Assembly: GCF_000285835.1 (NCBI RefSeq)
Contig: NZ_HE978601.1
Coordinates: forward strand, 1-64,000
Reading direction: 5' to 3'
Length of the DNA: 64,000 nucleotides
From: Brevibacterium senegalense
Lineage (GTDB): Bacteria > Actinomycetota > Actinomycetes > Actinomycetales > Brevibacteriaceae
Within the stretch, counting starts at the first letter, position 1; every line of letters begins with the position of its first letter. Below the pieces are notes generated by a model. That model was not told the origin of the DNA. It searched no databases and was given only the letters and a program-made list of their open reading frames with translations. Position numbers and translations under genes: made by a program. Below are positions 8,198-19,527 of the stretch, piece by piece.

Positions 8198-10421
8198 CCC
8201 CCACATGATCGGCACGTCTGGCCCCCGCGGCAACCGCATCCGCGTGAACGTCCCGCCAACGATCGGGGTCCAGGTCGAGACGGCGGAGCAGCTGCGCGTT
8301 CAGTGCGACGACGATCGTCGACAGCGACATGAGGATCGCTCCCACGCTCATCGGCAGGATGAAGCCCACCGGGGCGAGGACTCCGGCCGCCAGCGGGACG
8401 GACAGGAGGTTGTAGCCGGCCGCCCACCAGAGGTTCTGCCGCATCTTCCGGTAGGTCGCCCGCGACAGCTCGAGCACGGAGAGGACGGAGCGGGGATCCG
8501 ACGAGGCGAGGATCACCCCGGCGGAGCCGATCGCCACATCCGTGCCCGCGCCGATCGCGATGCCCACATCCGCCTGCGCCAGTGCCGGCGCATCGTTCAC
8601 GCCGTCGCCCACCATCGCGACCCGGCGACCCTCGTCCTGCAGCTGGGAGACCTTCGCCGCCTTGTCCTCGGGCCGCACACCCGCGAAGACGCGGTCGATC
8701 CCCAGCTCATGCGCGACCGACTCCGCGACCGCCCGCGCGTCACCCGTGATCATGACGACCTGGACGCCCTGCGCGTGGAGCGCGGCGACGGCGTCGCGGG
8801 ACTCCGGACGGATCTCGTCCGCCAGTCGCAGAGCCCCGATGACGCGGCCGTCGGCGAGCACGTGGAGGATGATCGCACCCTCCTCCCGCCACCGGTCCGC
8901 GATCGGCAGTTCCGCGGCACCGTGCTGCTCCAGCAGGTAGGGACCGCCCACCTCGACGATGACGCCGTCCACGGACGCACGCACACCCACCGCGGGCGAG
9001 GAGGAGAAGTCCGTCGCGGCCGGGACCGTCAGGTCCCGATCGCGGGCGGCGGCGACGATGGCGGTCGCCAGCGGGTGCTCACTGTCCGCCTCGGCGGCCG
9101 CGGCCAGCGCCACGAGACGGTTGTCCGAGCACCCGGCCACGGCCTCGGCGGCGGTGACGGTGGGGGCACCCACCGTGAGCGTGCCGGTCTTGTCGAAGAG
9201 GACGGAGTCGACGCGGCGCATCGATTCGAGGGCCAGGCGGTCCTTGATGAGGACGCCGGCGCGGGCGGCGCGCTCCGTGGCGATCGAGACGACCAGCGGG
9301 ATCGCCAGGCCCAGCGCATGGGGGCACGCGATGACGAGGACGGTGACCGCGCGGACGACGGCGTCGTCCGGGTGACCCACGACGGACCAGACGATCGCCG
9401 TGATGACGGCGGCGGTGAGCGCGAACCAGAAGAGCAGGCCCGCGGCCGTGTCCGCGATGCGCTGGGCGCGGGACGAGGAGTTCTGCGCGTCCGTCACGAG
9501 CTTCTCGATGCCCGCGAGAGCGGTGTCGTCGCCCGTCGCCGTGACCTCGACACGCAGACCCGAGTCCGTCGCGATCGTGCCCGCGACGACCGCGTCGCCC
9601 ACGGATCGGCGCACGGTGCGGGACTCACCCGTGATCATCGACTCGTCGAGGGAGGCGGTGCCGTCGACCACACGGCCGTCCGCCGGCACCGAGGCCCCGG
9701 GTCGCACGACGACGACGTCGCCCACCTGCAGCGCGGAGGGCGCGACGCGGACGGTGGTGTCGCCGTCGACCTTCTCCGCCTCGTCCGGCAGGAGTCCTGC
9801 GAGCGAGTCGAGCGCCGAGGTCGTCTGCGCGAGCGACCGCATCTCGATCCAGTGCCCCACCAGCATGATGACGATGAGGAGTGCGAGCTCCCACCAGAAG
9901 TCCAGCTCGTGGCTGACGAGTCCCAGGCTGTACGCCCACGACGCGAGGAACGCGACCGTGATCGCGAGGCCGATGAGGAGCATCATGCCCGGCCGGCGCC
10001 CGCGGATCTCGTCCACCGCGCCGGTCAGGAACGGGCGGCCGCCCCACACGTACATGACGGTGCCCAGGACGGGCGAGATCCAGGTCGTCCACCCGGACCG
10101 GGGCAGCGGGTAGCCCACGAGGCTCGCGAACATCGCGTCGAACGCGACGACGGGGAGCGCGAACACCAGCATGATCCAGAAGAGCCGGCGGAACTGCGCG
10201 ACGTGGTCACCATGGCCGGCGTGGCCTCCGTGGCCGGCGTGGCCTCCGTGGCCGGCGTGTCCGCTGTGATCGGTGTGATCGGTGTGATCGGTGTGGTCAC
10301 CGTGCTCGCCGTGGCCCGCGTGACCGCCCTGATCTCCGTGGGACGGATGAGCCCCGTGGCTCTCGTGGTGCGCGGCGCTCGCCTGCGCGTACTCGTCGTG
10401 CGGATGGTGCTGGTGGGACAT
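8181..10421 (-). CDS. copB: Heavy-metal P1B-type ATPase, CopB-like (CPH motif), His-rich N-terminus
   Basis: This is a 746-residue P1B ATPase. The first 75 residues are a His/Gly/Asp-rich metal-binding tail instead of a CxxC domain. Core motifs are TGES (264-267), the membrane CPH site (366-368), DKTGTLT with phosphorylated Asp410, and GDGVNDAPALAQAD. The CPH motif is typical of CopB-type pumps for Cu(II)/Ag. Start ATG has AAAGGAG upstream. A CsoR-type operator lies 30 bp before it, supporting copper-responsive control. It is the first gene of a two-gene operon with chrA. Metal specificity between Cu and Ag cannot be set from sequence. Confidence 0.93.
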   Translation of the reverse strand: MSHQHHPHDEYAQASAAHHESHGAHPSHGDQGGHAGHGEHGDHTDHTDHTDHSGHAGHGGHAGHGGHAGHGDHVAQFRRLFWIMLVFALPVVAFDAMFASLVGYPLPRSGWTTWISPVLGTVMYVWGGRPFLTGAVDEIRGRRPGMMLLIGLAITVAFLASWAYSLGLVSHELDFWWELALLIVIMLVGHWIEMRSLAQTTSALDSLAGLLPDEAEKVDGDTTVRVAPSALQVGDVVVVRPGASVPADGRVVDGTASLDESMITGESRTVRRSVGDAVVAGTIATDSGLRVEVTATGDDTALAGIEKLVTDAQNSSSRAQRIADTAAGLLFWFALTAAVITAIVWSVVGHPDDAVVRAVTVLVIACPHALGLAIPLVVSIATERAARAGVLIKDRLALESMRRVDSVLFDKTGTLTVGAPTVTAAEAVAGCSDNRLVALAAAAEADSEHPLATAIVAAARDRDLTVPAATDFSSSPAVGVRASVDGVIVEVGGPYLLEQHGAAELPIADRWREEGAIILHVLADGRVIGALRLADEIRPESRDAVAALHAQGVQVVMITGDARAVAESVAHELGIDRVFAGVRPEDKAAKVSQLQDEGRRVAMVGDGVNDAPALAQADVGIAIGAGTDVAIGSAGVILASSDPRSVLSVLELSRATYRKMRQNLWWAAGYNLLSVPLAAGVLAPVGFILPMSVGAILMSLSTIVVALNAQLLRRLDLDPDRWRDVHADAVAAGARRADHVGDDHSS
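10213..10293. repeat. Tandem repeats encoding the His-rich tail of the CopB-like ATPase
   Basis: Two arrays sit side by side. One is an 18-bp unit (GGCCGGCGTGGCCTCCGT, about 2.5 copies) encoding Gly-His-Ala-Gly-His-Gly repeats; the other is a 9-bp unit (GTGATCGGT, three copies) encoding Asp-His-Thr repeats. Near-identical units suggest recent slippage or unequal crossing-over, so tail length may differ between strains. Confidence 0.8.
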
Positions 10422-10451
10422 CGTCCACTCCTTTCGCCCTCACGGGAACCA

Positions 10452-10470
10452 TATACCCCCCAGGGGTATA
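10452..10470. promoter_or_regulatory. CsoR-type copper operator
   Basis: TATACCCC-CCA-GGGGTATA is a perfect 8-bp inverted repeat with 3-bp centre, the form expected of CsoR/RcnR-family operators. It sits just upstream of the copB start and probably overlaps its -10 region. No csoR gene is in the window, so the repressor would act in trans. Confidence 0.8.
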
Positions 10471-10510
10471 AAGACAGTCCGCCGGAGAGCCTCCTGCGTC
10501 ACACTCGGAC

Positions 10511-10838
10511 GTGCGGGACCTCGCACTGGACCCCGGTCCCGTCGTGACGGTGCGAACTACGATGAGGACCGGACGATCGTCGACCGGCGTGCGGATCCAG
10601 TGGGGCGGTGAGTACGTGGAGGTGGACCGACCGTCGCACCTCGCGATGACCCTGACGGATCAGCCGGACGCCTACGCTGGCCTGCCCGTCCTCTTCGACC
10701 TCGAGGAGACCGCGGACGGGACCCGCCTCACCATCAGCCAGGACCGCGCGGACTTCAGCGACGAGCAGGTCGAAGCGACGATCGCGGGCTACCACTCGTT
10801 CATCGACGAGATCGAGGCGCTCCTCGCTGGTGGCCCCG
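10511..10838 (+). pseudogene. Remnant of an SRPBCC/AHSA1-type domain protein (5' end missing)
   Basis: The frame reads as the C-terminal two thirds of a START-like/AHSA1 domain: a VRTTMRTG strand, GGEYVEVDRPSHLAMT, LEETADGTRLTISQDR, and a last helix ending EIEALLAGG. The N-terminal strand and helix are missing because upstream lies the copper operator region, and no start codon with a ribosome site is seen. Near 10838 the frame runs without a stop into antisense of another broken gene. I read this as a decayed fragment rather than a working gene. Confidence 0.55.
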
Positions 10839-11203
10839 CCAAGCCGACGCCACCGGAAAGCCCGTCCCACGCTCAGTGCGGATCGCCACGGCACCCGCCC
10901 GGCCTTCGCGAGAACGAGGAGTGCCAGCGGGGCGACGAGGATGGTCGAGAGATTGATCGCCAGGACGGTCAGAGGCGTCAGCGAGGCATCATCGGGATCT
11001 TTGCCGAGCAGGCCGAACTCGACGACGGCCGCGATGCCTCCCAGAATCAGTTGGAGGCCGTAGATCGCTGCGACGACGACGATCGTCAAGACCACGGAGA
11101 CCCACCACCGCATCGACAGGTGGGCGCCGAAAGGACGTGTTCCGACGACTGACGGGGAGGCGCTCGAGGGCTCGTTGAGGGTCGGGTCAGGCGTGGTGGT
11201 CAT
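10833..11203 (-). pseudogene. N-terminal remnant of a CPBP/CAAX-type intramembrane protease-like protein
   Basis: A good start remains: ATG with GGAGG six bases upstream. About 120 residues follow with two clear membrane segments (WWVSVVLTIVVVAAIYGLQLI and LTVLAINLSTILVAPLALLVL) and a loop ending GRAFRWRRLGG. That pattern is seen at the N-terminus of actinobacterial CPBP (Abi/CAAX) membrane proteases. After this the frame continues as antisense of the SRPBCC fragment, so the catalytic EExxxR and HxxxH/N motifs are absent. It is therefore a truncated gene. The family call is tentative because only the N-terminus survives. Confidence 0.5.
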
Positions 11204-11276
11204 GGTGGTCCTCCGGAGAGTGGTGTGCGTCGGACGAGACGGAGTCGTCCGGGGTGATGGCTCCTACTTGACGGGG

Positions 11277-11795
11277 GTGTTCACCACCATCGTGCGCGCG
11301 CTCGATGCACGACTCGCCGCCTCGATCGAACGTGAACAGAGCGTCCGAGCCGACCTCGCCGAGCTCCTCGCCCACCGCACCGGACCGGACGTGCCCGTCG
11401 GCTTCGAGTCCATTGCCGACGGCCTCACCGGAGCGGACAGGGCGGTCATATCGATCAGCACACTGCTCTATGACGAACAGGGCATGCAGGACCTGCACGA
11501 GATCGCCGAACACCACCAGGACACCGACATCGCCTTCAACGAACTGCCGGCCGATGCCAGCGCCGAGACCATCCACGCTGTCGCCCTGCGGCTGGCGCTG
11601 GTGCTTCGCACGATTCACGAGAACTACCCCGACACACGGATCCCGCCCCAGCCGACGACAGCGCGCAGACGCGAGGCGATCCACGCCCTCTACCAGTCGC
11701 TGCCCGATCTCTACAACCCAGCACAGATCAGAGTCCTCGCGCAGGCCTACCATCTCGCCCAGGACAACGGACCTTCGGACGACGCGGACGCTTGA
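11277..11795 (+). CDS. Hypothetical helical protein
   Basis: I do not recognise this gene. About 172 residues are encoded from a GTG start; a TTG three codons earlier is also possible, and neither has a strong ribosome site. The product is soluble, acidic and helix-rich, with segments such as VRALDARLAASIERE and AHRLQDNG-type ends but no catalytic motif. It lies between the gene-remnant scar and a convergent terminator and has no operon partner. Opposite-strand frames are also open here, so coding status is only moderately supported. Confidence 0.45.
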   Translation: MFTTIVRALDARLAASIEREQSVRADLAELLAHRTGPDVPVGFESIADGLTGADRAVISISTLLYDEQGMQDLHEIAEHHQDTDIAFNELPADASAETIHAVALRLALVLRTIHENYPDTRIPPQPTTARRREAIHALYQSLPDLYNPAQIRVLAQAYHLAQDNGPSDDADA

Positions 11796-11859
11796 TCCGA
11801 TACTCGCTCCGACCAGGTTGTTCTCTCCCCTATCAGCGACGCTCGTGGCACGAGAAAGG

Positions 11860-11893
11860 GGCCCGGACCTGCAGAAACCTGCAGGTCCGGGCC
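11860..11893. terminator. Terminator hairpin between nrdF and the convergent hypothetical gene
   Basis: A perfect 15-bp stem (GGCCCGGACCTGCAG / CTGCAGGTCCGGGCC) with loop AAAC. On the minus strand it is followed by CCCTTTCTCG, and it lies about 40 bp past the nrdF stop. It can serve both converging genes. Confidence 0.85.
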
Positions 11894-11933
11894 TCCCATC
11901 AGCCCTCTCGGGCCTTGAGCGATCTCTGGGGTC

Positions 11934-15086
<3,153 letters not shown>

Positions 15087-15105
<19 letters not shown>

Positions 15106-15488
15106 AGTTGGTCCAATCCCTTGTTGACGTTGTCGGCGTCCTCGGGCATCCCGAGGAGCTCGAAGCGGTAGAGGACGGGCACACCGCACTTGCCGGCCAC
15201 GATGTGGGCCGCCCGGCAGTAGTCCTCGCCGAAGTTCGTGTTCCCCGCGCCGATGACCCCCACGATCCGATCGCGGTTGTCCTTGACGTTGAGGAACTTG
15301 ATGACCTGCTTGGGCACCGAACCGCGGTTGATGCCGGCGCCGAATGTGGGGGTGATGAGCACGAACGGCTCATCGACCAGCGGGGTGGGGTCCTTCGTCA
15401 CGAGCGGCAGACGCAGCGACGGGTGCTGCAGCTTCTGGACGAAGCGGTGGGTGAACTCGGACGGACTCGAGTAGTAGACGACGAGCAC
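15087..15488 (-). CDS. nrdI: NrdI flavodoxin-like protein
   Basis: This 133-residue flavodoxin-fold protein begins [20 protein letters not shown], the NrdI FMN phosphate loop, and contains TPTFGAG and [12 protein letters not shown] flavin-contact segments. NrdI supplies the oxidant that assembles the manganese tyrosyl cofactor of NrdF. The GTG start was chosen because GGGGAG lies eight bases upstream and the protein then begins exactly at the first strand. It lies 14 bp after nrdH and overlaps nrdE. Confidence 0.95.
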
Positions 15489-15502
15489 GACCCGCTCCCC
15501 AC

Positions 15503-15751
15503 TCAGGCCACGGAGGTCGCGGCGCCCGTCGACTGGTCGAGGGAGCCGATCTTGTCCGGGCGGAAGCCCGACCAGTGGTCGTTCTCCGTCACGACGACGG
15601 GAGCCTGCATGTACCCCATGGCCTTGACGACGTCGAGGGCGTTCGGGTCCTTGCTGAGGTCGACCGTGCGGTACTCGATGCCGCGCGAATCGAGAGCGCG
15701 GAAGGTCGCGTTGCACTGGACGCAGGCGGGCTTCGTGTACACCGTGATCAT
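15503..15751 (-). CDS. nrdH: NrdH glutaredoxin-like redoxin
   Basis: This is an 82-residue thioredoxin-fold protein with redox site CVQC at residues 10-13 and the WSGFRPDKI C-terminal signature that lets NrdH accept electrons from thioredoxin reductase. It recharges the NrdE active-site disulfide. It starts at an ATG with AAGGA about 11 bases upstream and opens the operon; paired NrdR boxes lie 70-115 bp upstream. Residues after WSGFRPDKI form a short variable tail. Confidence 0.95.
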   Translation of the reverse strand: MITVYTKPACVQCNATFRALDSRGIEYRTVDLSKDPNALDVVKAMGYMQAPVVVTENDHWSGFRPDKIGSLDQSTGAATSVA

Positions 15752-15817
15752 GAGGGGTATCCGTCCTTCTGGTCTGTTCCGGTCCGCCGGGCGGCGTTCG
15801 ACGCGCGAGGCCACCCG

Positions 15818-15865
15818 ACCACTAGATGTTGTGTTCGCAGTCCACGATACCCCCAGCTGTTGTGT
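15818..15865 (-). promoter_or_regulatory. Paired NrdR boxes upstream of nrdHIEF
   Basis: On the minus strand two related 17-mers, ACACAACATCTAGTGGT (15818-15834) and ACACAACAGCTGGGGGT (15849-15865), lie with start points 31 bp apart. Three helical turns is the spacing known for tandem NrdR boxes, and the sequences resemble the ACACwATATmTwGTGT consensus. NrdR (encoded elsewhere) represses ribonucleotide reductase operons when dATP is high. The second box is the weaker match. Confidence 0.6.
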
Positions 15866-15900
15866 TACGCCAGTGTGGTTCGCGCCTCCCGCGCGTGTCG

Positions 15901-15964
15901 TGCACACCGTGTGCAGAGCGGGTTCCGGCTTCTCCACAGGGTGTGAACGACACCCGTGTCGTTC
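15901..15964. promoter_or_regulatory. Two perfect inverted repeats between nrdH and the MoxR operon
   Basis: TGCACACCGTGTGCA (15901-15915) is a perfect 15-bp palindrome. GAACGACACCCGTGTCGTTC (15945-15964) is a perfect 9-bp-arm repeat with a 2-bp centre. Both lie in the 453-bp divergent intergenic region that holds nothing else beyond the NrdR boxes and a few TCCACAG motifs. They may be operators for either side; no cognate regulator is evident. Confidence 0.4.
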
Positions 15965-16204
15965 GCCCGGCGCGGGGCCACGGGGAAGTCGCGGTCCGAC
16001 CCGCCCGGAAGTCCCCACCGTCCACCCCCACCCGTCCCCAGGCCGGGGCCTCTCGTCCACAGGGGAAAATTCCTTGGGGTGTGCATCCTCACCCCCTGTT
16101 CCCGAACCGCCACACACGGAGGCGCCCAGCGTCCGCGCCCCCGGATACCGTGGAGGCAGGAACCCGGACACACGCGCCGCCCGCCCCACGGAGGAGACCA
16201 CAGC

Positions 16205-17200
16205 ATGACCGCGCACCAGCCGTCCACGGCGAACACCCGTGAGATCACCACTGCGGCAGAGATCCTCACCCGCGTCCAGTCGTACCTGGACACGTTCGTC
16301 GTCGGGCAGGCCCGCCTGCGCGAGTCCCTCATCATCGGCCTCCTGACGGAGGGCCACCTGCTGCTGGAGAGCGTCCCCGGCCTGGCGAAGACCACGGCCG
16401 CCTCCGCACTGTCCGGCGCCGTGTCCGCCTCGTTCGCGCGCATCCAGTGCACACCTGACCTGCTGCCCAGCGACATCATCGGCACGCAGATCTACAACTC
16501 CGCGACCGGGGAGTTCGACACCCGCCTGGGACCGGTGCACGCCCACCTCGTCCTCCTCGACGAGATCAACCGCTCCAGCGCGAAGACCCAGTCCGCGATG
16601 CTGGAGGCGATGCAGGAGCGCCAGACCACGATCGGCGGCCACCGCTACGACCTGCCGGCTCCGTTCCTCGTCATGGCGACGCAGAACCCCATCGAGCAGG
16701 AGGGCACGTACCCGCTGCCGGAGGCCCAGCTGGACCGCTTCATGCTCAAGGACGTGCTGGGCTATCCCACGCCGGAGGAGGAGCTCGAGATCCTCAGCCG
16801 CATGGACCGGGGTGTCTTCGAGTCGAAGCCGGAGCCCGCCTGCACGATCGAGGAGCTGCGCAGCATGCAGGAGTCCGCGCGGAACATCTACATCGACCCC
16901 GCGATCAGCCGGTACATCGTCGAACTGGTGTGGGCGACGCGCGCCGCGGACCGCGTCATCGGCCCGCGGGGCAGCCTCATCGAGGCCGGCGCCTCGCCGC
17001 GCGCCTCGATCGCCTTCACCCGCGCCTCGCGCGCGCTCGCGCTCATCCGCGGACGCAACTACGTCATCCCGGAGGACGTGAAGGACCTGGCCCAGCGCGT
17101 CCTGGGGCATCGCATCGCGCTCACCTTCGAGGGAGTCGCGGAGGGCGTGTCCACCTCCCAGCTGGTCGCAGAGATCCTGGGTCGCGTGAGGACTCCCTGA
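16205..17200 (+). CDS. MoxR-family AAA+ ATPase
   Basis: This 331-residue MoxR AAA+ ATPase has Walker A at 55-64 (ESVPGLAKTT), Walker B LVLLDEINR at 115-123, sensor 1 in MATQNPIEQEGTYPLPEAQLDRF, and the C-terminal lid. MoxR proteins act as chaperones, often with VWA-domain partners, to assemble or activate complexes. Here it opens a six-gene operon whose starts and stops all overlap (DUF58, a one-TM protein, two VWA proteins and a TPR protein), the classical MoxR-Bat arrangement. ATG is preceded by GGAGGAG. Client unknown. Confidence 0.95.
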   Translation: MTAHQPSTANTREITTAAEILTRVQSYLDTFVVGQARLRESLIIGLLTEGHLLLESVPGLAKTTAASALSGAVSASFARIQCTPDLLPSDIIGTQIYNSATGEFDTRLGPVHAHLVLLDEINRSSAKTQSAMLEAMQERQTTIGGHRYDLPAPFLVMATQNPIEQEGTYPLPEAQLDRFMLKDVLGYPTPEEELEILSRMDRGVFESKPEPACTIEELRSMQESARNIYIDPAISRYIVELVWATRAADRVIGPRGSLIEAGASPRASIAFTRASRALALIRGRNYVIPEDVKDLAQRVLGHRIALTFEGVAEGVSTSQLVAEILGRVRTP

Positions 17201-18117
17201 TGGCAGCGCTCCTCACCCGGATCCGCACACGCCTCACCCTCCACACCCATCGGCGCGTCGCCAGCCTGCTGGACGGCGGCTGGGCCTCCGTCTTCCACGG
17301 CCAGTCCCTCGACTTCGACGACCTGCGCGAGTACGTGGACGGCGACGAGATCCGCGACATCGACTGGAAGGCCTCGGCCCGCCACAGCGTGCCGCTCGTC
17401 AAGCGCTACACGGACCACCGGCGCCTGCGTCTGGCCCTCGTCGTCGCGACCGGCCGCTCGATGGACGCCGCGGCGACCGGCGGCGAGTCGAAGCGCGACC
17501 TCGCGATCCTCCTGGCCGGGATGGCCGGCTGGTTCGCGGTGCGCGGCGGCGACGAGGTCTGCCTCATCGCCAGCGACGGCCACCGCACCCGCATGACGAG
17601 GCCGGAGTCCAGCGAGGCGGGCCTGGAGCACCTGCTGCGCCGGATCCTCGCCCACCGCGGCACGCAGGACTCCTCGACCGTCATCGACCACCTCGACTGG
17701 ATGAGCTCCCGCCTGCGCCGCCGCCACCTCGTCATCGTCATCAGCGACGAGATCGACGTGACGGACGCGCACCTGCGCCTGCTGCGCAAGGCGTCCTCGC
17801 ACCACGAACTGCTGTGGCTCACGATCACGGAGGCGGACCCGCTGGCCCTCGCGGCCGACGGGGACGTCCCGTTCGACGTCGCCGCGACGCTGGCCGGCAC
17901 GGCCGCGGGCACGGTGCGCGCGGGCGCCTCGGTCCCCCGCCTGCTGGCGAAGGACGCCGCCGTGGCCCGCGATTACGCGGCCGCAGAGACGGCGCGGCGG
18001 GAGAACACGGCCCGGGTCCTGCGGGCGGCGGGCATCGTCACGGAACGAGTGGGGGCTTCGGCGCAGGCGCTGCCGGCCATCCACCGCGCAGCGGAGAGGC
18101 ACCGCCGTGCCCGATGA
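17200..18117 (+). CDS. DUF58 domain-containing protein
   Basis: This 305-residue DUF58 protein has the signature REYVDGDEIRDIDWKASAR at 43-61, followed by a VWA-like fold without a full metal site (LVVATGRSMDA around 83-93). DUF58 proteins partner with MoxR ATPases. There is no membrane anchor, so it is probably cytosolic or peripheral. Its ATG shares one base with the moxR stop (TGATG), and its end overlaps the next gene by 11 bp. Confidence 0.9.
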   Translation: MAALLTRIRTRLTLHTHRRVASLLDGGWASVFHGQSLDFDDLREYVDGDEIRDIDWKASARHSVPLVKRYTDHRRLRLALVVATGRSMDAAATGGESKRDLAILLAGMAGWFAVRGGDEVCLIASDGHRTRMTRPESSEAGLEHLLRRILAHRGTQDSSTVIDHLDWMSSRLRRRHLVIVISDEIDVTDAHLRLLRKASSHHELLWLTITEADPLALAADGDVPFDVAATLAGTAAGTVRAGASVPRLLAKDAAVARDYAAAETARRENTARVLRAAGIVTERVGASAQALPAIHRAAERHRRAR

Positions 18118-18550
18118 GCTGATCCCGCCCCTGCACGCGGCCGACCTGTGGCTGGTCTTCACGGTCCTGGGCGTCCTGCTGGCCGTCCTGATCGGGTTCC
18201 TCCCGCTCATCGGCCACCTGCGCGGCCGCGCCGACGGGGTCCGCGCGGTCCCGGTGCACGTCCGGACGCGCTACCGGGGCCTCATCGACGACATCGAGTC
18301 CCGCTACCGCGCGGGTGACCTCACGACGAAGACGACGGCACAGGAACTGAGCGCGCTGCTGCGGGACTTCGCGGCGGAGGCGTGGGGGGCGAAGGCGAAG
18401 CACATGACCCAGCGAGAGATGCGGGAAGCGGGCCTGGCGCCGCTGGCGGACGGTGTCGCGCGCCTCTATGCCGCGGAGTTCGAGCGCGATGTCCCGGAGA
18501 CGGCCGCCCGTGAGCTGGAGGTCGCGCGGGAGGTGATCACCCGATGGTGA
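18107..18550 (+). CDS. Single-pass membrane protein of the MoxR/VWA operon (DUF4381-like position)
   Basis: This is a 147-residue protein with one N-terminal membrane helix (about residues 14-36: LWLVFTVLGVLLAVLIGFLPLIG) and a basic, helical cytoplasmic domain. In related operons a small anchored protein, DUF4381, occupies this slot between the DUF58 and VWA genes; similarity is by position and topology only. It begins at a GTG inside the DUF58 gene and overlaps the next start by 7 bp. Function unknown, presumably an assembly partner of the membrane VWA proteins. Confidence 0.8.
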   Translation: MPDELIPPLHAADLWLVFTVLGVLLAVLIGFLPLIGHLRGRADGVRAVPVHVRTRYRGLIDDIESRYRAGDLTTKTTAQELSALLRDFAAEAWGAKAKHMTQREMREAGLAPLADGVARLYAAEFERDVPETAARELEVAREVITRW

Positions 18551-19527
18551 CGACACCCATGCTGTGGCTGGCGATCGCGCTGGCCGTGCTGGCGCTGGCC
18601 GCCGTGCTGGTCGCCTTCCTGCTCCCGGCCCGCAGCCGAGGCCGCACCCCCGTCGCGTACCTGTCCCGCCTCACGGCGCTGCCGGCCTACGTCCGCGCCC
18701 GGCGGCGTCTGCTGCTGGGCAGCCTCGCGGGCCTGGCGGTGCTGGCGCTCACCGCCGTGTTCGCGCTGGCCGGCGTCGCCCGCCCCACGGTGCAGGAGAC
18801 GATCAGCCCCAAGCGGCACCTGCGCGACGTGATGCTGTGCCTCGACGTGTCCGGGTCGATGATCACCTACGACGCGGAGATCCTCGAGTCCTACATCGAG
18901 ATGATCGACTCGTTCGACGGCGAGCGGATCGGCATGTCGATCTTCAACGCCACCGGCGTGACCGTGTTCCCGCTGACGGACGACTACGACATGGCCAAGG
19001 AGTTCCTGGAGGACGCCCACGCCGGCTTCACGAGCTACGGGACGGAGGGGCTCGACTTCATCGCGCCCACCCAGCCGCCGGTCGTGACCGGGTCGTCGCT
19101 CATCGGGGACGGCCTCGTCAACTGCGTCGAGTCCTTCGACCGGCTGGACGAGGAGGAACGGTCGCGCTCGATCATCCTCGCGACGGACAACGAACTGGCC
19201 GGCGAGCCCCTCTTCACGATGCCGGAGGCGGCGGACCACGCCGTGGAGCGCGGGGTGCGCGTGTACGCGCTGGCGCCGTCCCGGTACTACTTCCCCGCCC
19301 CGCTCGAGGAGCTGGAGGCGGCGGCGGAGACGACGGAGGGCGAGTTCCACTCGATGTCCGACGCGCGGGCGGTCGATCGCATCGTCACATCCGTGCAGGC
19401 GACGGAGGCCGCTCTGACCGACGGTCGGCTGGTCACGCTCTTCCACGACCGCCCCGTCCTGCCGCTGGCGGGCACGGGCATCGGCGTGCTGGCACTGCTC
19501 GTCCTGGTCTGGAGGCTGCGCCTGTGA
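18544..19527 (+). CDS. VWA-domain membrane protein (BatA-like)
   Basis: This 327-residue protein has two N-terminal membrane helices (about 7-27 and 57-79), a VWA domain with intact MIDAS start DVSGS at 101-105, and a last membrane helix at the C-terminus (about 307-325). The VWA domain probably faces outside and binds a divalent metal and a protein ligand. It is one of two VWA proteins encoded in tandem, a hallmark of MoxR-Bat operons. Starts at an ATG overlapping the previous gene and ends in a GTGA overlap. Confidence 0.9.
   Translation: MVTTPMLWLAIALAVLALAAVLVAFLLPARSRGRTPVAYLSRLTALPAYVRARRRLLLGSLAGLAVLALTAVFALAGVARPTVQETISPKRHLRDVMLCLDVSGSMITYDAEILESYIEMIDSFDGERIGMSIFNATGVTVFPLTDDYDMAKEFLEDAHAGFTSYGTEGLDFIAPTQPPVVTGSSLIGDGLVNCVESFDRLDEEERSRSIILATDNELAGEPLFTMPEAADHAVERGVRVYALAPSRYYFPAPLEELEAAAETTEGEFHSMSDARAVDRIVTSVQATEAALTDGRLVTLFHDRPVLPLAGTGIGVLALLVLVWRLRL

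Noticed and set aside
8109-10547. Very long plus-strand open frame opposite copB/chrA
   Set aside because: Arg/Asp/His-rich composition without domains; it is the complement of well-defined copB and chrA.
15925-16062. DnaA boxes between nrdH and the MoxR gene
   Set aside because: TCTCCACAG and GTCCACAGG fit only part of TTATCCACA, are not clustered tightly, and no replication gene is near.
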